NCBI RefSeq assembly: GCF_900454025.1
Contig: NZ_UGQM01000001.1
Span: forward strand, 5,766,001 to 5,830,000
Source: Mycolicibacterium gilvum
Lineage (GTDB): Bacteria; Actinomycetota; Actinomycetes; Mycobacteriales; Mycobacteriaceae
Length of the DNA: 64,000 nt
Reading direction: 5' to 3'
The notes under the pieces are model-generated. The model had not been told where the DNA came from. It was given only the letters and a program-made list of their open reading frames with translations, and made no database searches. Positions 42,203 to 50,050 of this stretch are shown here, piece by piece. Each line of letters opens with the position of its first letter. Position 1 is the stretch's first letter. A program made the translations under genes and the position numbers.

Positions 42203-42883
42203 ATGACTGCGGCGCTGAACCCTGAAGCTGAGCACGCGATCGCCGATATCGCACGGCGGCATGGACTTTCCCGGGACTCGGTGCTGGCCATGGCGGCGGC
42301 GCTGCGCAACGGCGGCGGCACGATGGCGCAGTTCTCGATCCCGGAGCTCGGGGGGTCCGGACAGTGGATGCGCGGCGGCATGACGATGGTCGGCGACATG
42401 TTCGACCATTCGCTCAAGGCCCGGGTCGACGCGCTGTGCATCGAGCTGGCTCAGTTGCTGTCCAGCACGCAGGTCTTCCCGGAGCAGACGAACTGGTGGC
42501 CGGCCGACCTGGGTGTGCCGAGTTCGACCGGGGGCCAGAACGACACCCGCTACGCCGTCTTCCCCGCGGCACGCCGGCTGGCGGTCCAGATGCGCGGCGT
42601 CACCCGGGTGTTCGACACCGCCGAGCATCGGATCGGCGGTGTCCAGCAGCAGCAGGGTGGCCCATCCGGCACGGTGCACTTCACCAGCCAGCTCGGGACC
42701 TTCGACATCTCGAGCCTGCGGGAGGTGGGCGGCGCCGCTCCCCCGACACCCGCCGCGCCGGTAGGGGATGACCCCGCGACGATCATCGCCGCGATCGAGT
42801 CGCTGGCCGGTCTGCACGCGCGCGGCATCCTGTCCGACGACGAGTTCGCGACGAAGAAGGCCGAGCTCCTGGCGCGGCTCTGA
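42203..42883 (+). CDS. SHOCT-domain protein
   Basis: 226 aa. C-terminal SHOCT motif IESLAGLHARGILSDDEFATKKAELLARL (about 194-226) mediates oligomerisation in many bacterial proteins. The N-terminal half (HAIADIARRHGLSRDSVLAMAAALR) is helical and is followed by a stretch rich in Gly, Gln and Trp (WWPADLGVPSSTGGQND) and a beta-rich segment. No catalytic or membrane signature. Start ATG 42203, 25 bp after the helicase stop, so possibly co-transcribed. Role unknown. Confidence 0.8.
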   Translation: MTAALNPEAEHAIADIARRHGLSRDSVLAMAAALRNGGGTMAQFSIPELGGSGQWMRGGMTMVGDMFDHSLKARVDALCIELAQLLSSTQVFPEQTNWWPADLGVPSSTGGQNDTRYAVFPAARRLAVQMRGVTRVFDTAEHRIGGVQQQQGGPSGTVHFTSQLGTFDISSLREVGGAAPPTPAAPVGDDPATIIAAIESLAGLHARGILSDDEFATKKAELLARL

Positions 42884-42951
42884 CAGGGATGTGACCGCGC
42901 TCTCTGTCCGCAAAGTCACACGTCAGCGGTTTGATTTACCTGCACGTAACA

Positions 42952-42971
42952 CGGACCATGGGAAGGGTCCG
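42952..42971. repeat. Small inverted repeat between the SHOCT gene and a micro-gene
   Basis: CGGACC and GGTCCG around an 8-nt loop. The region 42884-43030 otherwise has no gene. Could be a weak terminator or leader hairpin of the 46-aa gene at 43031. Confidence 0.35.
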
Positions 42972-43030
42972 GCCGATGGGCGATCCCCGATTCGCGCCGG
43001 ACCCCAAACCCAGAAACAGGAGTCGTGAAA

Positions 43031-43171
43031 ATGTTCGCGCAGTACCGTGCCGCCCGTCAGATCTCTCGTGATCGGCGACGCCTCTACGCACGGATTGCCA
43101 CGCTGCCGCACTCCACCATCCGCGAAGAGCTCGTCGCCGTGGCCCAGCGCTACGAGCGCAACGACCGCTGA
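43031..43171 (+). CDS. Small basic protein (46 aa), unknown
   Basis: A short ORF starting ATG at 43031, with a GGAG Shine-Dalgarno 8 nt upstream (CAGGAGTCGTGAAA). It encodes a 46-residue Arg-rich amphipathic helix: MFAQYRAARQISRDRRR, then LYARIATLPHSTIREEL and ends QRYERNDR. A GTG at 43025 is an alternative start. Strong coding signs are the good ribosome site, codon third-position bias and a sensible length. Resembles small mycobacterial DNA- or ribosome-associated peptides only in charge. Confidence 0.6.
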   Translation: MFAQYRAARQISRDRRRLYARIATLPHSTIREELVAVAQRYERNDR

Positions 43172-43187
43172 CCCTCATCGCTGGTCC

Positions 43188-44018
43188 TCACCCGATGTAT
43201 CGCGCGACCTGCTCGGCGTAGTCATCGAGCAGTCGCAGCGATACGTCGCGTGACTTGGTGGGCAGCAACAGGTTCAGCTGGCCGAACCCGAGTTCCTCTG
43301 CGGCCTGCCAGTATTCGGGCTTGACGGGTGTGCCGAACTGGCACAGCGGGACGTCGCCGCCCGCACCCTCGCGGATCTGCCCGATACGTCGTGAAAGATG
43401 GTCGATGGGAAGCGGATTGGCGATCCATCCCGCGCCGTGGCGGATGATCCGCCGGACGGTGGCATCCGAGTCACCCCCGATGAGAATCGGCGGATGGGGC
43501 TTGCGCACCGGCTTGGGCCGCTGGTACGACGCATCGAAATCCACGAACCTGCCGTGATACTCGGCGGGTTCCTGGGTCCAGAGCACCTTGATGGCCTCGA
43601 TGCGCTCGTCGAGCAGCGCGCCCCGGGTCTTCGGGTCGGTGCCGTGATGGCGCAACTCCTCGATGTTCCAGCCCGCGCCGACGCCGAACACGAAACGTCC
43701 GCCCGAGATCACATCGATGCTCGCCGCCTCCTTGGCGGTGATGATCGGGTCACGCTGGATCAGCAGCGCGATACCCGTGATCAGCTCGATCTCGGACGTG
43801 ACCGCCGCGGCCGCTGCCAGGGTCACGAACGGGTCGAGGGTGCGGTAGTAGATCTTCGGCAGCTCACCGCCGAGCGGATACGCCGATTCCCGGCTGGCCG
43901 GGATGTGCGTGTGCTCGGCGACCGCCAGCGCAGCGAAACCGCGCTCCTCGACCGCGCGCGCCAGTGACACCGGGTCGATGGTGTCCTCGTTGGGAAACGT
44001 CGAGATGCCGAACTTCAT
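43188..44018 (-). CDS. LLM-class F420-dependent oxidoreductase
   Basis: 276 aa luciferase-like TIM barrel: LAVAEHTHIPASRES, the F420 or flavin contacts in LAAAAAVTSEIELITGIALL, and ASIDVISGGRFVFGVGAGWN, the family's signature. HPPILIGGDSDATVRRI follows. Mycobacteria use this fold chiefly with coenzyme F420. Shine-Dalgarno GGAG upstream of ATG 44018. It lies 25 bp downstream of the amidase gene on the same strand. The substrate is unknown; the amidase neighbour may supply it. Confidence 0.9.
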   Translation of the reverse strand: MKFGISTFPNEDTIDPVSLARAVEERGFAALAVAEHTHIPASRESAYPLGGELPKIYYRTLDPFVTLAAAAAVTSEIELITGIALLIQRDPIITAKEAASIDVISGGRFVFGVGAGWNIEELRHHGTDPKTRGALLDERIEAIKVLWTQEPAEYHGRFVDFDASYQRPKPVRKPHPPILIGGDSDATVRRIIRHGAGWIANPLPIDHLSRRIGQIREGAGGDVPLCQFGTPVKPEYWQAAEELGFGQLNLLLPTKSRDVSLRLLDDYAEQVARYIG

Positions 44019-44043
44019 GTCGTCTGCTCCTCTATCGGACCGG

Positions 44044-45513
44044 TCAGAGCGCGGCGGTGCGGTGCGCCCACGGCGCAGCCTGCTCCAGTTGGCCCGCCAA
44101 CCGCAACAACAGCGCCTCCCCGGCCAGCGGGGCGACGAACTGCACGCCCAGCGGCAGACCGTCGGCCGTCCAGTGCAGCGGCAGCGAGATGGCCGGGCGG
44201 CCGGTGATGTTCGCGAGCTGCGTGTAGGGCACCCAGCCGAGATTCTGGTCCACCATGTCGTCGACGATGCCGGTGTGGCGCAGCAGTCGCGCGGTGCGGG
44301 TCTTGAGCAGCACGTCGGCGGCGCGCTGCATCACCGCCGGCATGTCGAACTCGCCGATGCGCGGGGGCGGCGTCGCCAGGGTCGGGGTCAGCAGCAGGTC
44401 GTAGGACTCGAAGAACCTCGTCAGCCGGCGGGTGTGCTCATGGCGCCGCTGCACCGCGTCGACGTAGTCCACGCTGCTGGTCGCTCGCCCCAGTGCGGCC
44501 ATCACCAGGGTGTCCGTCTCGAACTGGTCGTCCCCGGCGCCGGTGAGCCGTTTGGCCTCGGCGACCTCCCAGGCCAGGGTCACGAACCAGGTGAGCAGGA
44601 AATCCCGGGCCAGCACGGCGTCGTCGTACGGCGCCTCCGCCAGCTCGGTGACCTCGTGCCCGAGGTCGGTCAGCAGACGGGTGGTCGCCTCCACCGCGGC
44701 GAACGCCTCCCGATGCGGTTGCGGCGTGATCGCCGACGGCACGCGCACGCCGATGCGGAGCGTGCCCGGATCTGTTCCGACACACGACGCGAACGACGCC
44801 TCCGGCAGCGCGGGGACGAAGGGTCCGTACGGCTCGCCGCCGCTGATCACGTCGAGCATCGCGGCGGAGTCGCGCACCGTCCGCGTCACGACACCCTGAA
44901 CGGCAGCGCCGTGCATCGCCTCACCGCTCGCCGGGCCCGACGGCGTGAGGCCACGACCGGGTTTGAGGCCCACCAGACCGCAGCACGCCGCCGGGATCCT
45001 GATGGATCCGCCTCCGTCACTGGCACCCGCGCACGGGGTGATGCCGGCGGCGACCGCGGCGGCCGATCCCCCCGAGGAGCCGCCCGGGCTCCGCGTCAGG
45101 TCCCACGGATTGCGGGCCGGCCCGTAGGCCTGCGGCTCGGTGATGCCCTTGGCGCCGAACTCCGGAGTGTTCGTCTTGCCGAAGATCACCAGGCCCGCGT
45201 CGAGCCAGCGCTGCACCACCGTGGCGTGTTCACCGGCCGGTCGCGACATCAGCGACCGCGAGCCGGACGCCGTCGGCAGCCCGGCATAGTCCTGCGCCAG
45301 GTCCTTGATCAGGAACGGCACCCCGGCGAACGGGCCTCCGCGGTTCCCGCCGACGGGGGCCGGCACGTCGCGCACGATCGCGTTGATCTTCGGATTGACC
45401 GCCGCCGCCCGCTCCCGGGCCAACGTCAGCAGTTCGTCGGCGGTGACGTCACCGTCGGCGACCAGCTTCGCCAGCCCCGTCGCATCGTGGGACCGGTACT
45501 CCAGGAAATCCAT
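44044..45513 (-). CDS. Amidase (amidase-signature family)
   Basis: 489 aa. Amidase signature with the Ser-cisSer-Lys triad: Lys in [12 protein letters not shown], the [14 protein letters not shown] loop with the nucleophile Ser, and [22 protein letters not shown]. The family hydrolyses amides, including aryl acylamides and nitrile-derived amides. ATG at 45513 with a TACGGT -10 box 6 nt upstream (leaderless). Upstream of the LLM gene in the same orientation. The nitrile hydratase operon lies about 1.4 kb away on the same strand, separated by other genes, so a functional link to its amide product is possible but not demonstrated. Confidence 0.92.
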   Translation of the reverse strand: MDFLEYRSHDATGLAKLVADGDVTADELLTLARERAAAVNPKINAIVRDVPAPVGGNRGGPFAGVPFLIKDLAQDYAGLPTASGSRSLMSRPAGEHATVVQRWLDAGLVIFGKTNTPEFGAKGITEPQAYGPARNPWDLTRSPGGSSGGSAAAVAAGITPCAGASDGGGSIRIPAACCGLVGLKPGRGLTPSGPASGEAMHGAAVQGVVTRTVRDSAAMLDVISGGEPYGPFVPALPEASFASCVGTDPGTLRIGVRVPSAITPQPHREAFAAVEATTRLLTDLGHEVTELAEAPYDDAVLARDFLLTWFVTLAWEVAEAKRLTGAGDDQFETDTLVMAALGRATSSVDYVDAVQRRHEHTRRLTRFFESYDLLLTPTLATPPPRIGEFDMPAVMQRAADVLLKTRTARLLRHTGIVDDMVDQNLGWVPYTQLANITGRPAISLPLHWTADGLPLGVQFVAPLAGEALLLRLAGQLEQAAPWAHRTAAL

Positions 45514-45519
45514 GAGCCG

Positions 45520-45525
45520 ACCGTA
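45520..45525 (-). promoter_or_regulatory. -10 box for the leaderless amidase gene
   Basis: TACGGT on the minus strand (45525-45520), 6 nt before the ATG at 45513, in a 44-bp divergent gap. On the other strand GGGTAT (45542-45547) lies 10 nt before the FNT ATG, a weak SigF-like or leaderless signal. Confidence 0.5.
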
Positions 45526-45557
45526 TCGTCCGGCCGTCCCGGGGTATCCGCGCTGCC

Positions 45558-46385
45558 ATGAGTCAGACCAGCCAGCGCGAGCTCGGCGACACCGACAGCC
45601 CGATCGAGGACGCGTTGGAGAACGCGTTCAACCGCATGCTCGACGAGGGCACCCAACGACTGCACCGCAGCTGGCACGAGGTGCTGGTGACAGGGTTCTT
45701 CGGCGGAACCGAGGTCGCGATGGGGGTTCTGGCCTACCTGTCGGTGCTGCAGGCCACCGGCAATCAGCTGCTCGCCGGCATCGCGTTCTCGATCGGGTTC
45801 CTGGCGCTGCTGCTCGGCCGCAGCGAGCTGTTCACCGAGGGCTTCCTGATCCCCGTCACCACCGTGGCCGCCAAGCGGGCGGGCATCGGCCAGCTGGCGA
45901 AGCTGTGGGGCGGCACGCTGATCGCCAACCTCGCCGGCGGCTGGCTGATCATGTGGCTCGTCATGACGGCCTATCCGAAGTTGCACGAGAAGACGACGAC
46001 GTCGGCCGAACACTTCGTCAATGCGCCGTTCAACGCCGAGACTGTGGCGCTGGCGCTGCTGGGCGGAATGGTGATCACGTTGATGACCCGCATGCAGCAC
46101 GGGACGGACTCGGTGCCGGGCAAGATCGCCGCAGCCGTCGCGGGAGCCTTTCTGCTGGCGGGTCTGCAGATGTTCCACTCGATCCTGGACTCGCTGCTGA
46201 TCTTCGGCGCGCTCACCGCGGGTGACGCCCCGTTCGGATACCTCGACTGGCTGTCCTGGTTCGGCTACACCCTTGTGCTCAACGTCGTGGGCGGCCTGGC
46301 GCTGGTGACGTTGCTGCGGCTGATCCGCAGCAAGGACCGGTTGAAAGAGGAGCGCCGGGACGCCGAATCACCGACCGCGGAGTAA
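45558..46385 (+). CDS. Formate/nitrite transporter (FNT) family channel
   Basis: 275 aa with about six TM helices and FNT-type motifs: VLVTGFFGGTEVAMGV, LLLGRSELFTEGFLIPVT, GTLIANLAGGWL and a hydrophilic C-terminal tail (KDRLKEERRDAE). FNT proteins are pentameric channels for formate, nitrite or related anions; the YfdC-like branch has an extended N-terminus as here (about residues 1-40). ATG 45558. Which anion is carried is unknown. Confidence 0.88.
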   Translation: MSQTSQRELGDTDSPIEDALENAFNRMLDEGTQRLHRSWHEVLVTGFFGGTEVAMGVLAYLSVLQATGNQLLAGIAFSIGFLALLLGRSELFTEGFLIPVTTVAAKRAGIGQLAKLWGGTLIANLAGGWLIMWLVMTAYPKLHEKTTTSAEHFVNAPFNAETVALALLGGMVITLMTRMQHGTDSVPGKIAAAVAGAFLLAGLQMFHSILDSLLIFGALTAGDAPFGYLDWLSWFGYTLVLNVVGGLALVTLLRLIRSKDRLKEERRDAESPTAE

Positions 46386-46412
46386 ACCCGTCGTTTCCAG
46401 ATCGATACCCAG

Positions 46413-46438
46413 GTTTGTCTCTTTTGCCACACGGGTAA
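46413..46438 (+). promoter_or_regulatory. SigF-type promoter of the gene at 46507
   Basis: GTTT (46413-46416), 16-nt spacer, GGGTAA (46433-46438): a clean match to the mycobacterial SigF consensus. It leaves a leader of about 60 nt before the ATG at 46507. Confidence 0.6.
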
Positions 46439-46506
46439 CTCTTGTCACAGCGCTGGGACGCCGGCGCCGCCCGAATCCCCGAGAAAGAGTCGAATGGACC
46501 AGACGA

Positions 46507-47013
46507 ATGAACACAATTCTGTACTTCAGCGCCAGCGGCGCCGTTTATGAGACCCGCGCCTATACCGAAGCCGATATCAACACCCTGATCCAGGACCAGG
46601 GTCTGTACTGCCTGACCAGCGCGGACCGCCAGTTCGACTTCTGGTTCAGCCCCGCGACCCAGGGCTGCCAGCGTCAGGTGAACCGCGCCGCGACCGAAGT
46701 ACTCCTGGCCACCACGGACTTCACCGCCAAGTCGGTCCCGCTCCTGCGTGGGTGCGTGGTGGTGGCGACCCACGATTCCGACGGTGACCTCGACGGCCTG
46801 AGCTGGCAGCAGCTCGATGAGCTCTCCGCCAAGGCCGCCACGCTGTCCCGGCGCGACGACCGAGTCCTCGACCGCCGCATCGCCGGTGACGAGCGCCGGC
46901 GCGCCCGCGAGATCGCTCCCGCAGCACCCGCGCCGGCGGCCGTCAGCTGTGCCCGCCCTCAGGCGGGTGCGAAAAGACGTGGCTCCAGCCACGCACCGTC
47001 CTTGAACCGCTGA
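46507..47013 (+). CDS. Conserved actinobacterial hypothetical protein
   Basis: 168 aa. N-terminal part (MNTILYFSASGAVYETRAYT, ADINTLIQDQGLYCLTSADR, QFDFWFSPATQ) looks like a folded domain; the C-terminal 60 residues are Arg/Ala/Pro-rich and probably unstructured. No membrane or catalytic motif that I can recognise. It carries a SigF-type promoter, so a stress role is likely. The 3' 55 bp overlap the convergent CbiM gene. Not a known family to me. Confidence 0.7.
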   Translation: MNTILYFSASGAVYETRAYTEADINTLIQDQGLYCLTSADRQFDFWFSPATQGCQRQVNRAATEVLLATTDFTAKSVPLLRGCVVVATHDSDGDLDGLSWQQLDELSAKAATLSRRDDRVLDRRIAGDERRRAREIAPAAPAPAAVSCARPQAGAKRRGSSHAPSLNR

Positions 47014-47636
47014 GCGTTCTTCGCCGCGGCCAGGACGGCCAGGTCGGCCAATGGCTCGAGGACGATCACCAGTAGGTACGCGGCGCCGAACGTCGCAACG
47101 CTGGTGAGTGTCTCGACGCTGACGCCCTGTCCGTAGAGCGCCCAGAACGTCACCCAGGACACGATGCCGGCCTGGTAGGTCGCCGAGAGTGTCAGAGCCT
47201 GGCGGTATTTCAGGTCGACGTAACGCGTGTGCGGCGCGATGGTCCGCTTCGCGACGTACTGCAACGCCAGCAGCGGAGCCACGAGCGTGGTGACGTTCAT
47301 CCCGTACTGCGGTAGGTCGAACGGAGCGACCAGCAACCCCTGGATCAACAGTCCGGCGGCCAGCCCCGCGGCAGCGGGCGCTGCGCCGAAGAGCAGGAAC
47401 AGTGTCGATCCGAGGATCAGGTGCACCTCGGAGACCCCGACCGGGAAGTGCGGGAAGACCTCGAAGAAGAGGAGGGTCAGCGCCGTCGTGGCGGCGCTGC
47501 CGAGAATGAGCGACGCGCTTCCGCGTTCCCTGACGTGTCGCCACGCCGCGGTCAGCGCGTAGCCGCCCGCCCCGGCCGCACTGGCGTAGCTCAGTGCGAT
47601 CTTGGCGCCGTCGACGATCCCAGGCTCGATGTGCAT
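46959..47636 (-). CDS. cbiM: CbiM-type cobalt/nickel transport permease
   Basis: 225 aa, with about six TM helices. The N-terminus MHIEPGIVDGAKIALSYASA begins Met-His, the CbiM/NikM metal-binding signature in which the N-terminal amine and His2 bind Co or Ni. SEVHLILGSTLFLLFGAAPAA is also typical of the S-component. It sits 34 bp downstream of the cobalt-type nitrile hydratase accessory gene, so it probably supplies its cobalt. The matching CbiQ/CbiO subunits are not in this window. Ends in a 55-bp convergent overlap. Confidence 0.85.
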   Translation of the reverse strand: MHIEPGIVDGAKIALSYASAAGAGGYALTAAWRHVRERGSASLILGSAATTALTLLFFEVFPHFPVGVSEVHLILGSTLFLLFGAAPAAAGLAAGLLIQGLLVAPFDLPQYGMNVTTLVAPLLALQYVAKRTIAPHTRYVDLKYRQALTLSATYQAGIVSWVTFWALYGQGVSVETLTSVATFGAAYLLVIVLEPLADLAVLAAAKNAQRFKDGAWLEPRLFAPA

Positions 47637-47670
47637 AGTCGATTCCGTTCTCTCGCTTGGTCAGTGGGGA

Positions 47671-47943
47671 TCAGTGGTGGTGGGGTGTGTCCAGAATCCG
47701 GCGGGCCTCGACGACGTTCTCGAGTGCGGCGACCCAGTGGTCGTAGTACTCCCAGTCGCCGCGCGCCTGCTCGGGGGCGGCCTCCCAGGCGCCGATGGTG
47801 TCGATGAGGTTCTGCTGAAACTCGCTCCAGGGGTAGTGGCCGAACTCCGAGAGGGCCAGCGCGAGACCGAATGCCCTGCGTTGCCACTCGTGGTCGAAAG
47901 ACGGAGCGGCCTGATCCGTGGTGCACGTGGTGTGAAGTTTCAC
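47671..47943 (-). CDS. Nitrile hydratase accessory protein
   Basis: 90 aa: HEWQRRAFGLALALSEFG, then HYPWSEFQQNLIDTIG and WEYYDHWVAALENVVEARRIL are the family core, related to the N-terminal part of the beta subunit. Such proteins (P14K/activator type) help insert Co into the alpha subunit. It ends in a His triplet (PHHH). GTG at 47943 overlaps the alpha stop (GTGA). Expression tied to the NHase operon. Confidence 0.87.
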   Translation of the reverse strand: MKLHTTCTTDQAAPSFDHEWQRRAFGLALALSEFGHYPWSEFQQNLIDTIGAWEAAPEQARGDWEYYDHWVAALENVVEARRILDTPHHH

Positions 47944-48560
47944 GACGTCCGTCCCGCCAGCGCGACACCCATCATCGATTCCGTCGTGACCAGGTCCATT
48001 AGTTGCTCGTCGGTGAATTCTTCTGTACCCGCGGGCCTTTCGGGGATCACGAACCATCGGGAGTGCCCACTGGAATCCCAGACCTTGATCTCGGTGTCGT
48101 CGGGCAGGTCGACCCCCACCTCGGCGAGCACCGTCCGGGGTTCCCGTGCCGCGCGCGCCCGGAACACCGGATCCTTGTACCAGTAGGGCGGCAGCCCCAG
48201 GACCGGCCACGGAAAGCACGAACAGAGCGTGCAGATCACCAGGTTGTGCACACCGGGCTCGTTGGCGACCGCCTGCAGGTGTTCGCCCTCGGCGCCGGCC
48301 ATACCCTCCGGGAGATCCAGTTCCGCGATGGCCGCCGGCGTGTCCACCACGACGCGCGCGGCGAAATCGGGGTCGGTCCAAGCCTTCACCACAATCTTCT
48401 TGCCGTTGAGCGGGGTCATCTCGGACTCGAAGTAGGACAGCACCTTGTCGACGGTCTGGCCGGTGATGACGCCCTTCTCGATGAGGAGCCGCTCGAGCGC
48501 GGCGACCCGGTCGGCACTGAGCTGCTCACGCTCGGACGGGTAGGCGAACTGGTCGGTCAC
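47940..48560 (-). CDS. nthA: Nitrile hydratase alpha subunit, cobalt type
   Basis: 206 aa. The metal-binding motif is ICTLCSCFPWP with C110-T-L-C113-S-C115; Thr in the second position marks the non-corrin Co type (Fe type has Ser). C113 and C115 would be post-translationally oxidised. PPYWYKDPVFRARAAREPR and the closing FVIPERPAGTEEFTDEQL are family-typical. Hydrates nitriles to amides with the beta subunit. GTG at 48560 overlaps the beta stop (GTGA). Cytoplasmic. Confidence 0.95.
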   Translation of the reverse strand: MTDQFAYPSEREQLSADRVAALERLLIEKGVITGQTVDKVLSYFESEMTPLNGKKIVVKAWTDPDFAARVVVDTPAAIAELDLPEGMAGAEGEHLQAVANEPGVHNLVICTLCSCFPWPVLGLPPYWYKDPVFRARAAREPRTVLAEVGVDLPDDTEIKVWDSSGHSRWFVIPERPAGTEEFTDEQLMDLVTTESMMGVALAGRTS

Positions 48561-49294
48561 TTGTCCTCCTCGATGGGTTCCAGATACGCCTCGAAAAGTT
48601 CGGCGTAGAGGGCATTGGCGCCGGGTTCCGCCCGGGGGCCCCACAGCTCCTCCGGGGTGAACTCGACGATGTAGATCGGCATCGGGTCGCCGATACCGTC
48701 CCCGGTGTGGACGAAGTATCCGTAGTCGCCCTCGAAGATGCGTTGCACCGTACCGGTTTTGGCGCGCAGGTAACCGGGCAGCCGGGTGTGCGCTCCGGCC
48801 GGGGCGTTGGTGATGAGCACCGTGTCGCCGACCTCGAACTTCGGGTGCGCCACATCCCGCCGCGGGCTGTCTCCGCGTCGCAGGTAGTCGATCACCTGCT
48901 CGTCGATCGCGGGGCTGCCGGGTCCGGCGACGGGAGGATCGGTCACGCCGAGCAGATCGGCGATCTCCTCTTCGGACACGTAGCCGTTGTCGACGAAGAA
49001 CTGGCTGATACCGCCGAGCCACTTCTCGTAGTAGCGGAACTTGAAGTAGTCGAACGGATTCATCCCCTCGGCGCCGGTGCGCAGGGAGGCCCAGGTCCAT
49101 TCGTCGCGGAACGTGGTCGGCACCTCGGCGATCGGATACCCGGGCAGGGCCGAGCCGAGGTGGTTACTCAGGCCCATCATCGCCACGTGGATGCCGAAGA
49201 TCCGCTTCTCCCAGTCTTCGACGAAGACCTTCTTCTCGAGGTTCAGCGGTTCGGGCAACCCTTCGAGCCCGCCGAGATAGTGCTGCAGTTTCAC
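48557..49294 (-). CDS. nthB: Nitrile hydratase beta subunit
   Basis: 245 aa. N-terminus MKLQHYLGGLEGLPEP, helical middle (FGIHVAMMGLSNHLGSALPGY, FDYFKFRYYEKWLGGI), and a C-terminal SH3-like barrel (PKFEVGDTVLITNAPAGAHT, GYLRAKTGTVQRI, DPMPIYIVEFTPEELWG) that packs on alpha. Full-length beta argues for nitrile hydratase rather than thiocyanate hydrolase, whose beta is split. GTG at 49294 overlaps the DUF1097 stop (GTGA). Order beta-alpha-accessory is common in Co-type operons. Confidence 0.93.
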   Translation of the reverse strand: MKLQHYLGGLEGLPEPLNLEKKVFVEDWEKRIFGIHVAMMGLSNHLGSALPGYPIAEVPTTFRDEWTWASLRTGAEGMNPFDYFKFRYYEKWLGGISQFFVDNGYVSEEEIADLLGVTDPPVAGPGSPAIDEQVIDYLRRGDSPRRDVAHPKFEVGDTVLITNAPAGAHTRLPGYLRAKTGTVQRIFEGDYGYFVHTGDGIGDPMPIYIVEFTPEELWGPRAEPGANALYAELFEAYLEPIEEDK

Positions 49295-49815
49295 GCCGTC
49301 ACACCTTCCGTGTCGGGGCGGTCGACCGGTGCCGACCGCGTCATCAGAGTGGCCAGGTATTCAGAGGCGATGCCGAAGGTCGCACCGAGCACGCAGGCGC
49401 ACGCCGCCACCAGCCCCGGATGCGAAATGCTTGTGGCGGTGACCAACTGCCCTGTCCCGGCGACCGTCGAGACCGTGGAGGCGAACCCGACGACGACCGC
49501 GGGCGTGGTGGACAGCAGCCCCACCCACGACGCCTGGACCATCACCGCGCTGCCGACGCCGACCGCGATCGCGGTGGCCGTCAGGCTTCCACCCAACAGG
49601 TGTGCCGCGTACAGGCTGGCACTGGCGATCGCGACGCCGACCAGGTTCGAGCACACCGAGCGCACCCAGCCGGCGGGCCCGCCGCCGACGAAGAAGAAGG
49701 ACGCCCATGCGAGGAACACCACCCAGATGGGGACGGTGACCAGTGTGGCGGTCAACGCCACGGCTATCCCGCCGAGCACACCTATGCTCAACGTCAACGC
49801 GGACCGCGAATCCAT
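49291..49815 (-). CDS. DUF1097-like membrane protein heading the NHase operon
   Basis: 174 aa with five or six hydrophobic helices (about 9-30, 32-52, 57-77, 80-105, 112-135, 138-160) and short loops; ends in a charged tail. Resembles the DUF1097 membrane family. GTGA overlap with nthB indicates coupled translation. A nitrile or amide permease role is plausible because the rest of the operon is an NHase, but the sequence alone does not show substrate. GGGTGAGG serves as ribosome site before ATG 49815. Confidence 0.72.
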   Translation of the reverse strand: MDSRSALTLSIGVLGGIAVALTATLVTVPIWVVFLAWASFFFVGGGPAGWVRSVCSNLVGVAIASASLYAAHLLGGSLTATAIAVGVGSAVMVQASWVGLLSTTPAVVVGFASTVSTVAGTGQLVTATSISHPGLVAACACVLGATFGIASEYLATLMTRSAPVDRPDTEGVTA

Positions 49816-49992
49816 ACTGCCTCACCCTCGTTCTCGTCGACGGCTACGGCCCGTGCTCCCGGGCCCGCCAACAACGTTGGGCTCGTGGTGTTTCCGGCGT
49901 GTAACCCCGGCCTTTCGACCGGCTTCCGGACCGGACAGGTTTGTGCGCAAACGAGACATCCCCGCGCCTCGGACCGACCGACACAGACAACT

Positions 49993-50006
49993 CGGATGCA
50001 TATCCG
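49993..50006. promoter_or_regulatory. Candidate operator between NHase operon and GlxA regulator
   Basis: CGGAT-GCAT-ATCCG, 5-bp arms, in the 235-bp divergent gap 49816-50050. The gap also holds CCAAC-AAC-GTTGG (about 49868-49880). Both could bind the adjacent GlxA-type regulator; neither match is long enough to be sure. Confidence 0.3.
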
Positions 50007-50050
50007 GACATCGGCGCACGCGCGAACAGCCCAGGGTTCACGCTGTGGCC

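Noticed and set aside
45523-45547. GTAT-N15-GGGTAT before the FNT gene as a SigF promoter
   Set aside because: Only a weak match to GTTT; listed as a possible signal but not supported as SigF.
49816-49920. Riboswitch-like leader upstream of the DUF1097/nitrile hydratase operon
   Set aside because: Some hairpins are visible but no cobalamin, NiCo or other riboswitch consensus could be matched.
48707-50050. Plus-strand open frame extending the GlxA regulator far upstream
   Set aside because: Lies antisense to the nitrile hydratase and DUF1097 genes; only the part from about 50051 has regulator homology.
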